Assembly: GCA_905206365.1 (NCBI GenBank)
Contig: CAJLHF010000016.1
Span: 1 to 40,667, forward strand
Origin: an uncultured Sutterella sp.
GTDB taxonomy: Bacteria > Pseudomonadota > Gammaproteobacteria > Burkholderiales > Burkholderiaceae_F
Length of the DNA stretch: 40,667 bases
Direction of reading: 5' to 3'
Within the stretch, counting starts at the first letter, position 1. Each line of letters starts with the position of its first letter. Below, one piece after another: positions 8,044 to 15,644 of this stretch. Made by a program: the position numbers and the translations under genes. The notes beneath the pieces are model-generated. The model was not told the origin of the DNA. It was given only the letters and a program-made list of their open reading frames with translations, and did not search any database.

Positions 8044-10113
8044 ATGAGCAAACACATGGACCCGAAGGTCCGCGTCCCGATCGACACGGACAACCCCGCG
8101 ATCGCTCGTATCGAAGACCGTTGCGTCTCCTGTACGCTCTGCCGCGACGTGTGCGAAACCTATATCGGCGTGCACGGCACGTACGACTTGGCCGACACGG
8201 GCGACCGTGCGGTATGCGTGCACTGCGGTCAGTGCGCTGCGGTGTGCCCCGTGAATTCGATCATCGTGAAGCCCGAATGGGAAGCCGTGAAGGCTGCGAT
8301 TGCCGACCCCTCGAAAGTGGTCGTCTTCTCGACGTCGCCTTCCGTTCGCGTCGGCCTCGGCGAAGCCTTCGGGATGGATCCCGGTGCCTTCGTCGAAGGC
8401 CGTATGGTGGCGTTGCTTCGTAAGTTGGGCGGCGACTACGTGCTCGACACGAACTTCGCCGCCGACATGACGATTGTCGAAGAAGCGGCCGAACTCGTCG
8501 AGCGAATCACGAAGAAGACGGCCCCCCTGCCCCAGTTCACGAGCTGTTGCCCCGCGTGGGTGCGCTGGTGCGAAATTTACCATCCGGATTTCCTCCCGCA
8601 CATCTCCAGCGCGAAGAGCCCGATCGGCATGCAGGGTCCCACGATCAAGACCTATTTCGCGAAGAAGGCGGGGCTCGATCCGAAGACGATCGTGAACGTC
8701 GCCGTCACCCCCTGCACCGCGAAGAAAGCCGAAATCCGCCGCGAGGAAATGAACGCCGCGGGCCGCATGTTGGGCGACCCGTCGATTCGCGACATGGATT
8801 ACGTCATTACGACGACGGAACTTGCCGAATGGGCGAAAGCCGAGGGCGTCGACTTCAACGCGCTCGACGACTCCGCCTTCGACAACTTCATGGGACAGGC
8901 CTCGGGCGCGGGCGTCATTTTCGGGAACACCGGGGGCGTCATGGAAGCGGCGCTTCGTACGGCCTATGCGGACCTCACGGGTGAAGACGCGCCCGCGGAC
9001 TTCTACGACCTGAAACCCGTGCGCGGGCTCGAAGACATGAAGGAAGCCTCGGTCGACATCAAGGGCACCACCGTCAAGGTGGCGGTCGTCTACGGGACCG
9101 CCAACGCCGGCCGCCTTATCGAGGAAATCAAGGCGGGGCGCGCCGATTACCACTTCGTTGAAGTGATGACGTGTCCGGGCGGCTGCATCAGCGGGGGCGG
9201 GCAACCCAAGGCCTTCGGCGACGAAGCCGACAAGCGCCGCTCGGCCCGCATCGAGAGCCTTTACAAGCGCGACGCCTCGATGACGTGTCGCCGAAGCGAC
9301 CTCAACCCCGAACTCGAAACTCTTTATCAGGAATTCTACGAGCGCCCCCTTTCTGAAACTGCTCATAGAATGCTTCATACCACGTATACCGACCGACGTC
9401 GGGATTTAGGAGAAAAACGAATGAGCTACCGTTGCAAAGTCTGCGGCTACGTCTACGAAGGTGACGAACTCCCCGAAGGCTACCTCTGCCCGCTCTGCCA
9501 CAAGGACGCGACCTACTTCGAAAAGATCGAAGCCGCTCCCGCCGCCAAGCAGACCGCCCCGCAGTGCGCGGGCGGCAAGAAGAGCCTCGCCGGCACGAAG
9601 ACCGAAGCGAACTTGAAGGCCGCCTTCGCGGGCGAATCTCAGGCTCGCAACAAGTACACGTACTTCGCCGAAGTCGCGAAGCGCGAAGGGTACGAACAGC
9701 TCGCGGAAATCTTCCTGAAGACCGCCCGCAACGAACAGGAACACGCCCGCCTCTGGTTCGAGGCCCTGGGCGGCATCGGCGACACGGCCCAGAACCTCAA
9801 GGCCGCCGCCGAAGGCGAAAACTACGAATGGACCGATATGTACAAGACGTTCGCCGAAGAAGCGGAAGCCGAAGGCTTCCCCGAACTCGCCGCGCGTTTC
9901 CGTGCGGTCGGCGACATCGAACGCGCCCACGAAGAACGTTACCTCAAGCTCTTGAAGAACGTCGAAATGAACAAGGTCTTCGAAAAGGCCGGTCAGTACA
10001 TGTGGGAATGCCGCGTTTGCGGTCACCTTGTGGTCGGCAACAAGGCCCCCGAAGTGTGCCCCGTCTGCGGCTACAGCAAGGCCTACTTCGAAGTTCGCGC
10101 CGAAAACTACTGA
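8044..10113 (+). CDS. [FeFe] hydrogenase joined in frame to double-rubredoxin rubrerythrin
   Basis: One open frame of 689 codons. Residues 1-459 are a complete small [FeFe] hydrogenase (H2 oxidation/proton reduction): two [4Fe-4S] sites (C27/30/33/37 and C58/61/64/68), then H-cluster motifs TSCCPAW (166-172), TPCTAKKAE (222-230) and VMTCPGGC (374-381). The usual Met of MPC is Thr222. Residues 460-689 are a complete rubrerythrin (peroxide reductase): an N-terminal rubredoxin-like domain (C464/467, C482/485), a ferritin-like diiron domain (GES at 530-532, NEQEH at 563-567, ERAHEE at 626-631) and a C-terminal rubredoxin domain (C656/659, C672/675). There is no stop between them, yet a good ribosome site precedes Met460 (ATG 9421), so a separate rubrerythrin of 230 residues could also be made. 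Start ATG 8044 precedes the first Cys cluster. Maturases HydE/F/G are not in the window. Both family calls are firm; whether a fused product is made is not known. Confidence 0.88.
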   Translation: MSKHMDPKVRVPIDTDNPAIARIEDRCVSCTLCRDVCETYIGVHGTYDLADTGDRAVCVHCGQCAAVCPVNSIIVKPEWEAVKAAIADPSKVVVFSTSPSVRVGLGEAFGMDPGAFVEGRMVALLRKLGGDYVLDTNFAADMTIVEEAAELVERITKKTAPLPQFTSCCPAWVRWCEIYHPDFLPHISSAKSPIGMQGPTIKTYFAKKAGLDPKTIVNVAVTPCTAKKAEIRREEMNAAGRMLGDPSIRDMDYVITTTELAEWAKAEGVDFNALDDSAFDNFMGQASGAGVIFGNTGGVMEAALRTAYADLTGEDAPADFYDLKPVRGLEDMKEASVDIKGTTVKVAVVYGTANAGRLIEEIKAGRADYHFVEVMTCPGGCISGGGQPKAFGDEADKRRSARIESLYKRDASMTCRRSDLNPELETLYQEFYERPLSETAHRMLHTTYTDRRRDLGEKRMSYRCKVCGYVYEGDELPEGYLCPLCHKDATYFEKIEAAPAAKQTAPQCAGGKKSLAGTKTEANLKAAFAGESQARNKYTYFAEVAKREGYEQLAEIFLKTARNEQEHARLWFEALGGIGDTAQNLKAAAEGENYEWTDMYKTFAEEAEAEGFPELAARFRAVGDIERAHEERYLKLLKNVEMNKVFEKAGQYMWECRVCGHLVVGNKAPEVCPVCGYSKAYFEVRAENY
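9407..9423 (+). promoter_or_regulatory. Internal ribosome binding site and start of rubrerythrin
   Basis: TAGGAG (9407-9412), eight bases, then ATG (9421-9423), inside the continuous hydrogenase-rubrerythrin frame. It coincides exactly with the domain boundary, which supports independent initiation of the rubrerythrin. Confidence 0.6.
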
Positions 10114-10230
10114 TCGGCTTGAACGCTTGAACGGTTGAAGCGCTTCCGGGCGAAACTTCCTCGGGCATTGCACGGACCGACGGAATTTCTCCCGGTTGCA
10201 CGAGGCGCTCCCAACCCGACAACGACGGAG

Positions 10231-10279
10231 AAACCCTTCCTTCTTTCTCGTTTGCACGGCGAGACGAAGGAAGGGTTTT
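10231..10279 (+). terminator. Terminator of the hydrogenase-rubrerythrin gene
   Basis: A 12-bp stem (AACCCTTCCTTC / GAAGGAAGGGTT) encloses a second 5-bp stem (TCTCG/CGAGA) and is followed by TTTG, about 120 bases past the stop codon. The 308-base gap otherwise holds only the next promoter. Confidence 0.75.
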
Positions 10280-10341
10280 GTCGTTTCGGAAGTTCCGAAA
10301 CCCCGGGAGAAGGCTTTGCTCCTCCCCCTGAAAGACCTCGT

Positions 10342-10370
10342 TTCGACGGCAGCATGTCGACCGTTATAAT
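10342..10370 (+). promoter_or_regulatory. Promoter of the ketosynthase-dehydratase operon
   Basis: A perfect TATAAT at 10365-10370, with a poor -35 (TTCGAC, 10342-10347) 17 bases upstream. It lies 52 bases before the first ATG. Confidence 0.5.
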
Positions 10371-10421
10371 CGTCATTCCTTCCAATTCCCGCCGCGACGC
10401 CCTCTTTACGGAACTTCCGCC

Positions 10422-12188
10422 ATGTCCTCCCGCATCACCGTCGAAGAACTTCTGCGCGATCCCGAACCCGCACTGTTGCCCGTCTACGTTCACGACGCAA
10501 CCGTTCTTTCGTCGTTGGGTAACGACCTGACGACCCTGCTCGCGCGCCTCGCGGACCCTACGCCCTTTCCGGATTCTTCGGATTCCGCAGAATCGGCGAA
10601 GGACGGCATGACCGTACCCCTCGGCGCCTTTCCTCTCGACCCCGAGGATGAGGCCCGTCGGGATTTCGACGACTTCGCGCGCGACTGGTCCGAAGAAGAC
10701 CGACTCGTCGCCTCGACCCGCTCATGGCGCTCGGCCTACGGGATGCTGAAACCCCTGGCGGCGAAACTCACTCCGAAAGAAAAACTCGAAGCGGGTCTCG
10801 TGTTCGGCTGCTCCACGTCGGGTGTCGCTGAAACGATCGATCGCTTGGGAGAACTTGCGCCTTGGCCCGCCGCGGCAACCTTGGACCCCGGCCGTCCCGC
10901 GCGTCTCCTCGCGGACGCGCTCGGCCTTTCGGGCCCCGCGTACGTGGTGTCGACCGCCTGCACTTCGGGCGCGAAGGCGATCGTCGAAGCAGCGCGTCTT
11001 CTTCGGATCGGGCGCACGACCGTAATGCTCGCAGGGGGACTTGACACGCTCAATCCTCTCACCCGGGAAGGGTTCTCCGCCTTGGGGGCGCGTTCCTCGA
11101 AACGCGCCCGCCCCTTTGAAGCGACGCGCGACGGTCTTCACCTAAGCGAAGGCGGAGCCTTTTTCCTTCTCTCCTCGGACCCGATGCGTCGCGCTGCAAA
11201 CGCTGCCGACGGTACCTCCGAAGCCGCCCGTTGGTCCTCCGTCCGTCTTTCGGGCTGGGGCGAAACCTCGGACGCGCACCACATTTCGGCTCCGCACCCG
11301 GAAGGCGAAGGCGCCAAGCGCGCGATGTTGCGTGCGATGCGGACGGCCGGCGTCCGTGCGGACGAGGTCGACTACATTCATCTCCACGGTACCGCAACAC
11401 GCCAAAACGACCCCGCAGAAGCGAAGGCCGTACGCGATGCGGGGCTCACGGCTGCTCCCGCTTCGAGCATCAAGAGAGCGGTCGGACACACCCTGGCGGG
11501 TGCGGGCGCGCTGGGCGCCGCCGTCGCTTACGGGCTGTTGCGCGACCCCTCGATCCCGTTGCCGCTCGCATTCCGAGGCGAAGAAGCGCCCGACCCCGAA
11601 ATTCCGTCGCTCAACTGGGTGCGCGACACGGTTGCGCACGCACGACGCAACATTCTTGTGAACGCCTTTGCTTTCGGCGGGAGCAACGTGTCGCTCCTTT
11701 TCTCGCACACGTATCTCACGACTCCGTGCGATGCCCGAGGGCTCCTCCCGCAGTCGGGTCCGATGCGTCTCGTCGACGAAGGAACGTCTTACGGCGAAGA
11801 CGGCGCCGAAAGCGTCATGACGGTGCGCAGCGACAATCTGCTTCTCGACCCCGACACGGGACGTTTCCCCGCTTCGGGCCTCATGGAAGTGATGGCACAG
11901 ACGATCGGAATTTTTGCGGGTATCAACGCACGACGCGCGGGGCTCGTTCCGAAGATCGGTCTTCTTTTGGGCTCGCGGAAAATCACGCTCCGAGCACCCG
12001 ACTATCCCGTCGGAACGCGCTTCAAAACGACCGCGGAAAAGTCCTTCGTGTCGGACGAGGGCCTGTGGCAGTTCGCCTGCAGCACCGAAGCCCTGCTACC
12101 GGGCGAATCCGACTGCCGACCCGCCGCGGATGCGGTTTTGACGGTATTCGATGCACCCGACGGGTATTTCAACGGCTTTCGCCGCTGA
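10422..12188 (+). CDS. Ketosynthase fused to ApeP-like dehydratase
   Basis: A 588-residue fusion. Residues 1-430 are a FabB/F-type beta-ketoacyl-ACP synthase with a complete triad: C180 (VVSTACTSGAKA), H322 (HLHGTAT) and H356 (SIKRAVGHTLAGAGALG). It would condense acyl and malonyl thioesters. Residues 438-575 are a hot-dog dehydratase of the ApeP type: LLPQSGPMRLVDEG, SGLMEVMAQTIGIFAG, GLLLGSRKITLRAPDYPVG. The catalytic Glu is present (E489), but the position normally His in LPHxxPM is Gln444, so dehydration may be impaired or use another residue. In aryl polyene clusters KS (ApeO) and DH (ApeP) are adjacent separate genes followed by KR and KS, the same order as here. It is the first gene of the presumed operon. 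Pro/Ser-rich residues 47-62 are an odd insert near the N-terminus. The domain calls are firm; the product is unknown. Confidence 0.85.
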   Translation: MSSRITVEELLRDPEPALLPVYVHDATVLSSLGNDLTTLLARLADPTPFPDSSDSAESAKDGMTVPLGAFPLDPEDEARRDFDDFARDWSEEDRLVASTRSWRSAYGMLKPLAAKLTPKEKLEAGLVFGCSTSGVAETIDRLGELAPWPAAATLDPGRPARLLADALGLSGPAYVVSTACTSGAKAIVEAARLLRIGRTTVMLAGGLDTLNPLTREGFSALGARSSKRARPFEATRDGLHLSEGGAFFLLSSDPMRRAANAADGTSEAARWSSVRLSGWGETSDAHHISAPHPEGEGAKRAMLRAMRTAGVRADEVDYIHLHGTATRQNDPAEAKAVRDAGLTAAPASSIKRAVGHTLAGAGALGAAVAYGLLRDPSIPLPLAFRGEEAPDPEIPSLNWVRDTVAHARRNILVNAFAFGGSNVSLLFSHTYLTTPCDARGLLPQSGPMRLVDEGTSYGEDGAESVMTVRSDNLLLDPDTGRFPASGLMEVMAQTIGIFAGINARRAGLVPKIGLLLGSRKITLRAPDYPVGTRFKTTAEKSFVSDEGLWQFACSTEALLPGESDCRPAADAVLTVFDAPDGYFNGFRR

Positions 12189-12369
12189 GTCGCTCAGTGC
12201 GAACGGAACACCCTCGGAAATCCCGTCCTTGGCGCGAGTTTCCCGTCCCGATCGGCGCATAATTACCGTCGAAGCTCGACCGTTCGACACCTATGCGGAA
12301 GCTCGAACGGACGAAACCTCTCTCTGACAACCCTCTCGAATCCGCATTCTCCCTCACGAAGGTGAAACC

Positions 12370-13164
12370 ATGACCGAAGCGACCACCTCCCTTCCCTCCG
12401 ATGCCGCACCTTCCGCCGTCTCCGAGAAAACGGCGGGGCCGGGCGGCGGTCGGCGCGTTCTCGTCACCGGAGGCTCCCGCGGGATCGGTTTTGCCGTGGC
12501 GAAGCGGCTCGCGGAAGAAGGCTACGTCGTCGCCGTCAACGGACGCAATGCGGACCGTTCGGCGCAAGCCGCGGCAAAGCTTTGCGAGCTCGGTTACGAA
12601 GCCTACGCGCTCCCCTTTGACGTCACCGACCGCAAGACCGCAGCCGACGTGCTGGCTTCGGACGTCGCCGAACGGGGTGCCTTCTGGGGCGTGGTGCTCA
12701 ATGCCGGGATCAACCGCGACATGCCCTTGGCCGCCATGTCGGACGACGACTGGGATACCGTGGTCAACACCGACCTCGGGGGCTTTTACAACGTCTTGCG
12801 CCCCCTTGTCATGACGATGGCGCGCGCCCGCAAAGGTCGAATCGTCGTGGTCTCTTCGGTATCGGGCATGGTGGGCACGCGCGGGCAAACCAATTACTCC
12901 GCCGCCAAAGCGGGCTTGATCGGTGCGTCGAAAGCGCTTGCCATGGAACTTGCGAGCCGCTCGATCACGGTGAACGTCATCGCTCCGGGGTTGATCGACA
13001 CCGACATGGTGACGGACGAAGACCGCGATCGCATTCTCCCGTTGATCCCGATGCGCAGGCTCGGCAACCCCGAAGAGGTCGCAAACGTGGCCGCCTTTCT
13101 CCTTTCGGACGGAGCCGCTTACGTCACGCGCGCCGTGATCCCGGTTGCGGGCGGTCTCGTTTGA
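12370..13164 (+). CDS. FabG/ApeQ-like 3-oxoacyl-ACP reductase
   Basis: A classical short-chain dehydrogenase/reductase of 264 residues, predicted to reduce the 3-keto group of the acyl carrier-bound chain with NADPH. Visible motifs: cofactor loop TGGSRGIG (33-40), NAG (111-113), catalytic S163, Y176 and K180 (SSVSG ... YSAAK), and the FabG-like end APGLIDTDMV...GNPEEVANVAAFLLSDGAAYVTRAVIPVAGG. About 25 extra N-terminal residues are low-complexity. GAAGGTGA precedes the ATG. It follows the ketosynthase-dehydratase gene by 181 bases and precedes the second ketosynthase by 73, matching the KS-DH-KR-KS order of aryl polyene clusters, where ApeQ is the reductase. A housekeeping FabG is the alternative, but the neighbours argue against it. 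Confidence 0.85.
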   Translation: MTEATTSLPSDAAPSAVSEKTAGPGGGRRVLVTGGSRGIGFAVAKRLAEEGYVVAVNGRNADRSAQAAAKLCELGYEAYALPFDVTDRKTAADVLASDVAERGAFWGVVLNAGINRDMPLAAMSDDDWDTVVNTDLGGFYNVLRPLVMTMARARKGRIVVVSSVSGMVGTRGQTNYSAAKAGLIGASKALAMELASRSITVNVIAPGLIDTDMVTDEDRDRILPLIPMRRLGNPEEVANVAAFLLSDGAAYVTRAVIPVAGGLV

Positions 13165-13237
13165 TTGCGTCGAATTTTCGAACGACCGACGCGACGATTC
13201 TTTGGCATCGAAAACCCTCTTTCCCTCTCACTCGACT

Positions 13238-14560
13238 ATGACCGACCTGTCCCCTTCGCCAGCAACCCCCCTCCTCGATTCACCGCGTCCCTGGCGCCGT
13301 GTCGTCGTGACCGGCATGGGTTGGATTTCGCCGATCGGCAACACCTGGGCGGACGTCAGGACGTCGCTTGAAACGAATACGAGCGGCGTCGTGCGAATGA
13401 CCGAATGGGAGTTGATCGAAGACCTGAATACCCGAGTGGCCGCGCCGGCGCGACCCTTCGAGCTCGATCCCGTACGGTTCTCGCGCAAACGCGTTCGTGC
13501 CATGGGACGCGTCGCTCTCATGGCCGTCAAAACAACGGCCGAAGCCCTCGAAGACGCGGGGCTTGCTGAAAGTCCCGAAATCGCTTCGGGCACGACCGGA
13601 GTCGCCTACGGATCGTCCGCGGGGCAGCCGACGGCGGTCGCCGAACTTGCGCACCTCATTCTCACGAACTCCTGTCGCGGGATTACGGCGACGACCTATG
13701 TGCGCATGATGGCCCACACGGCGCCCGTCAATATCGGCGTTTTTTTCGGTTGCAAGGGACGGATTCTGACGACCTCGTCCGCCTGCACCTCGGGCTCCTG
13801 GGGGATCGGCGGCGCCTACGAAGCAATTGCGTCGGGGAAAAACGACATCATGATCGCCGGGGGCTCCGAGGAGCTTCATGCCACCGACGCCGCGATCTTC
13901 GACACGCTTTTTGCGACCTCGACCCGCTACAACAATACGCCTTCCGAGACGCCGCGCCCCTTCTCGTCGGATCGAGACGGGCTCGTTGTGGGTGAAGGCG
14001 CGGGGACGCTCATTCTCGAGTCCTTGGAGCACGCTCTTGCCCGCGGCGCTCGCATTTATGCGGAAATCGTCGGGTTCGGATCGAATTCGGACGGCCACCA
14101 CATCACTTCGCCCGCCTCGGACCAGATGGCGCAAGCCATGCGCGACGCGCTGAAAGACGCGGGCCTGACGCCCGATCGCATCGACTACGTGAACGGTCAC
14201 GGAACCGCCACGGACCGCGGGGACGTTGCGGAAAGTCACGCGACATACGCGGTCTTCGGTTCGAGCGTGCCCTTCTCCACCTACAAAGGCCACATGGGGC
14301 ACACGCTCGGCGCCTGCGGCGCTCTGGAAGCGATCTTCGCCTTGCGCGGGATGGAGGACGGTTTCGTGCCGCCGACCCTCCACCTTGAAGCCGATCGTAT
14401 CGACCCCGATTGCGCGAGTCTCGACTACGTGACGGGCGGCCTGCGACCGCTCGATCAGACCTACGTCATGACGAACAACTTCGCCTTCGGCGGGATCAAT
14501 ACGAGCCTCATTTTCCGCAAGTGGCGCGACGGAGACGAATTCCGTCCGAAAAACGCGTAA
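13238..14560 (+). CDS. FabF/ApeR-like beta-ketoacyl-ACP synthase
   Basis: A second condensing enzyme, 440 residues from ATG 13238, starting RRVVVTGMGWISPIG as in FabF. The triad is complete: C183 (TTSSACTSGSWGIGGAYEAI), H321 (VNGHGTATDRGD) and H355 (STYKGHMGHTLGACGALEA, with K350). The frame extends 31 codons upstream into the reductase gene, but that part lacks the family pattern, so the later ATG is preferred; no ribosome site is obvious. It is likely an elongating or initiating synthase paired with the first ketosynthase. Its position after KR matches ApeR. Only three bases separate it from the following phosphopantetheinyl transferase gene, so they are surely co-transcribed. Confidence 0.85.
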   Translation: MTDLSPSPATPLLDSPRPWRRVVVTGMGWISPIGNTWADVRTSLETNTSGVVRMTEWELIEDLNTRVAAPARPFELDPVRFSRKRVRAMGRVALMAVKTTAEALEDAGLAESPEIASGTTGVAYGSSAGQPTAVAELAHLILTNSCRGITATTYVRMMAHTAPVNIGVFFGCKGRILTTSSACTSGSWGIGGAYEAIASGKNDIMIAGGSEELHATDAAIFDTLFATSTRYNNTPSETPRPFSSDRDGLVVGEGAGTLILESLEHALARGARIYAEIVGFGSNSDGHHITSPASDQMAQAMRDALKDAGLTPDRIDYVNGHGTATDRGDVAESHATYAVFGSSVPFSTYKGHMGHTLGACGALEAIFALRGMEDGFVPPTLHLEADRIDPDCASLDYVTGGLRPLDQTYVMTNNFAFGGINTSLIFRKWRDGDEFRPKNA

Positions 14561-14563
14561 AAG

Positions 14564-15586
14564 ATGTCCATTCTCTATACGTACGGCGTCCCAAAAGCCC
14601 GGCCGATCGCCTTCCGTTCGCTCGCCCCCGCAGCGCGAGGCTTGGCCGCCGAAAAACTTCTCGATCGGGCGCTTCTCGATTTGCTCCACGATCTGCTCGA
14701 AGATTCTTTCGGCGAAGAGCCCCGCGCCTCCGTCGCCCTGATTTTGCCTCTGAGTGCTCTGGAGCACGCCCCCGAATTTACGGAGGCGCTTCTTCCCGGG
14801 CCCGCTCTCATGCGCCTCAACGACCTCCGGCATCCGGAGCGGAAGCGCCAGAGTTGCGCGGCGCGCATCGGGGCGGCCGCGATTCTTGCACGACTCAAAG
14901 CGCTCTTTCCCGATGCGACCTTCGACTACGCTGAAGAGCCTCCGTACGGACCGAAGATTCTTTGTTTGCCGAAGCGCAAAGCGAGCACGTGCACGAACTC
15001 GAAATCGGATTCGAATCCGCTTGCCCTCTACTGCACGCTCACGCACACGAAGGGTGCGGCGGCGCTTGTCGTCTCGCGATCTCCCGCCGGAATCGACATC
15101 GAAGCGGACCGCCCCGTGGAGCGTCTGCTTAGGGTTGCAACGCAAGCCTTCGGCGAGGCCGTCGGTCGTGATGTGGCAGCCGAGCTCTCCGAATCGGGCT
15201 CGCAGGACCTCTTCTTTGCGCTTTGGGGGTTGTCGGAATCCGTCATCAAGATGAACCGCGGAGCTCCGTCCGACGACGAGTTCGCGGCGTTGCGCTTTCA
15301 CCGGAATTCCGTGACGCTCCCTGCCGAGGTCGACGTGACGGTTGCGGTGGAAAGTCGCGATCCGAACACCAAAGCCGCAGCCGATGGCGAAGACGCCGCA
15401 AAGGTCGTCCGTCACGCGGCGCGGTTCGTGAAGACCCGCGCGCCGGGGCTGCTTCGCACGACGGTCGTGGCCGAAGGCGAAACGCCCCCCGTCGTCGTGG
15501 AGGCGGACGTTGCGCTCCTCAAACGCATGTTCGGGTTCGCTCGACCGGGCCGAGCAACGGCGGAGCCTGAAACACGCGACACGTAA
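14564..15586 (+). CDS. 4'-phosphopantetheinyl transferase, extended
   Basis: Predicted to load the CoA-derived phosphopantetheine arm on a carrier protein. The C-terminal part carries the PPTase signatures: LTHTKGAAALVVSRSPAGIDIEADRP (Mg-binding D178/E180) and FFALWGLSESVIKMNRG (W221, E225, K229, equivalent to WxxKEAxxK with Lys-Glu replaced by Ser-Glu). EPPYGPKIL at 125-133 corresponds to the substrate-loop motif. With 340 residues it is longer than Sfp-type enzymes (about 230); residues 15-110 are helical and unassigned, and about 100 residues trail the active site. ATG 14564 follows the ketosynthase stop by three bases. Its presence in the operon implies a dedicated carrier protein, yet none is encoded in the window. 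Confidence 0.8.
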   Translation: MSILYTYGVPKARPIAFRSLAPAARGLAAEKLLDRALLDLLHDLLEDSFGEEPRASVALILPLSALEHAPEFTEALLPGPALMRLNDLRHPERKRQSCAARIGAAAILARLKALFPDATFDYAEEPPYGPKILCLPKRKASTCTNSKSDSNPLALYCTLTHTKGAAALVVSRSPAGIDIEADRPVERLLRVATQAFGEAVGRDVAAELSESGSQDLFFALWGLSESVIKMNRGAPSDDEFAALRFHRNSVTLPAEVDVTVAVESRDPNTKAAADGEDAAKVVRHAARFVKTRAPGLLRTTVVAEGETPPVVVEADVALLKRMFGFARPGRATAEPETRDT

Positions 15587-15644
15587 TCCGCACAGCCGAA
15601 AACCAACGCCCCATTCCCTATATCCCCATTTTCAAAACACAGCC

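Noticed and set aside
13280..15415. Very long open frame on the minus strand opposite the second ketosynthase and PPTase genes
   Set aside because: It is an antisense shadow caused by high GC at third codon positions. Its translation is rich in Arg/Gly/His without any domain, while the plus strand encodes two recognisable enzymes.
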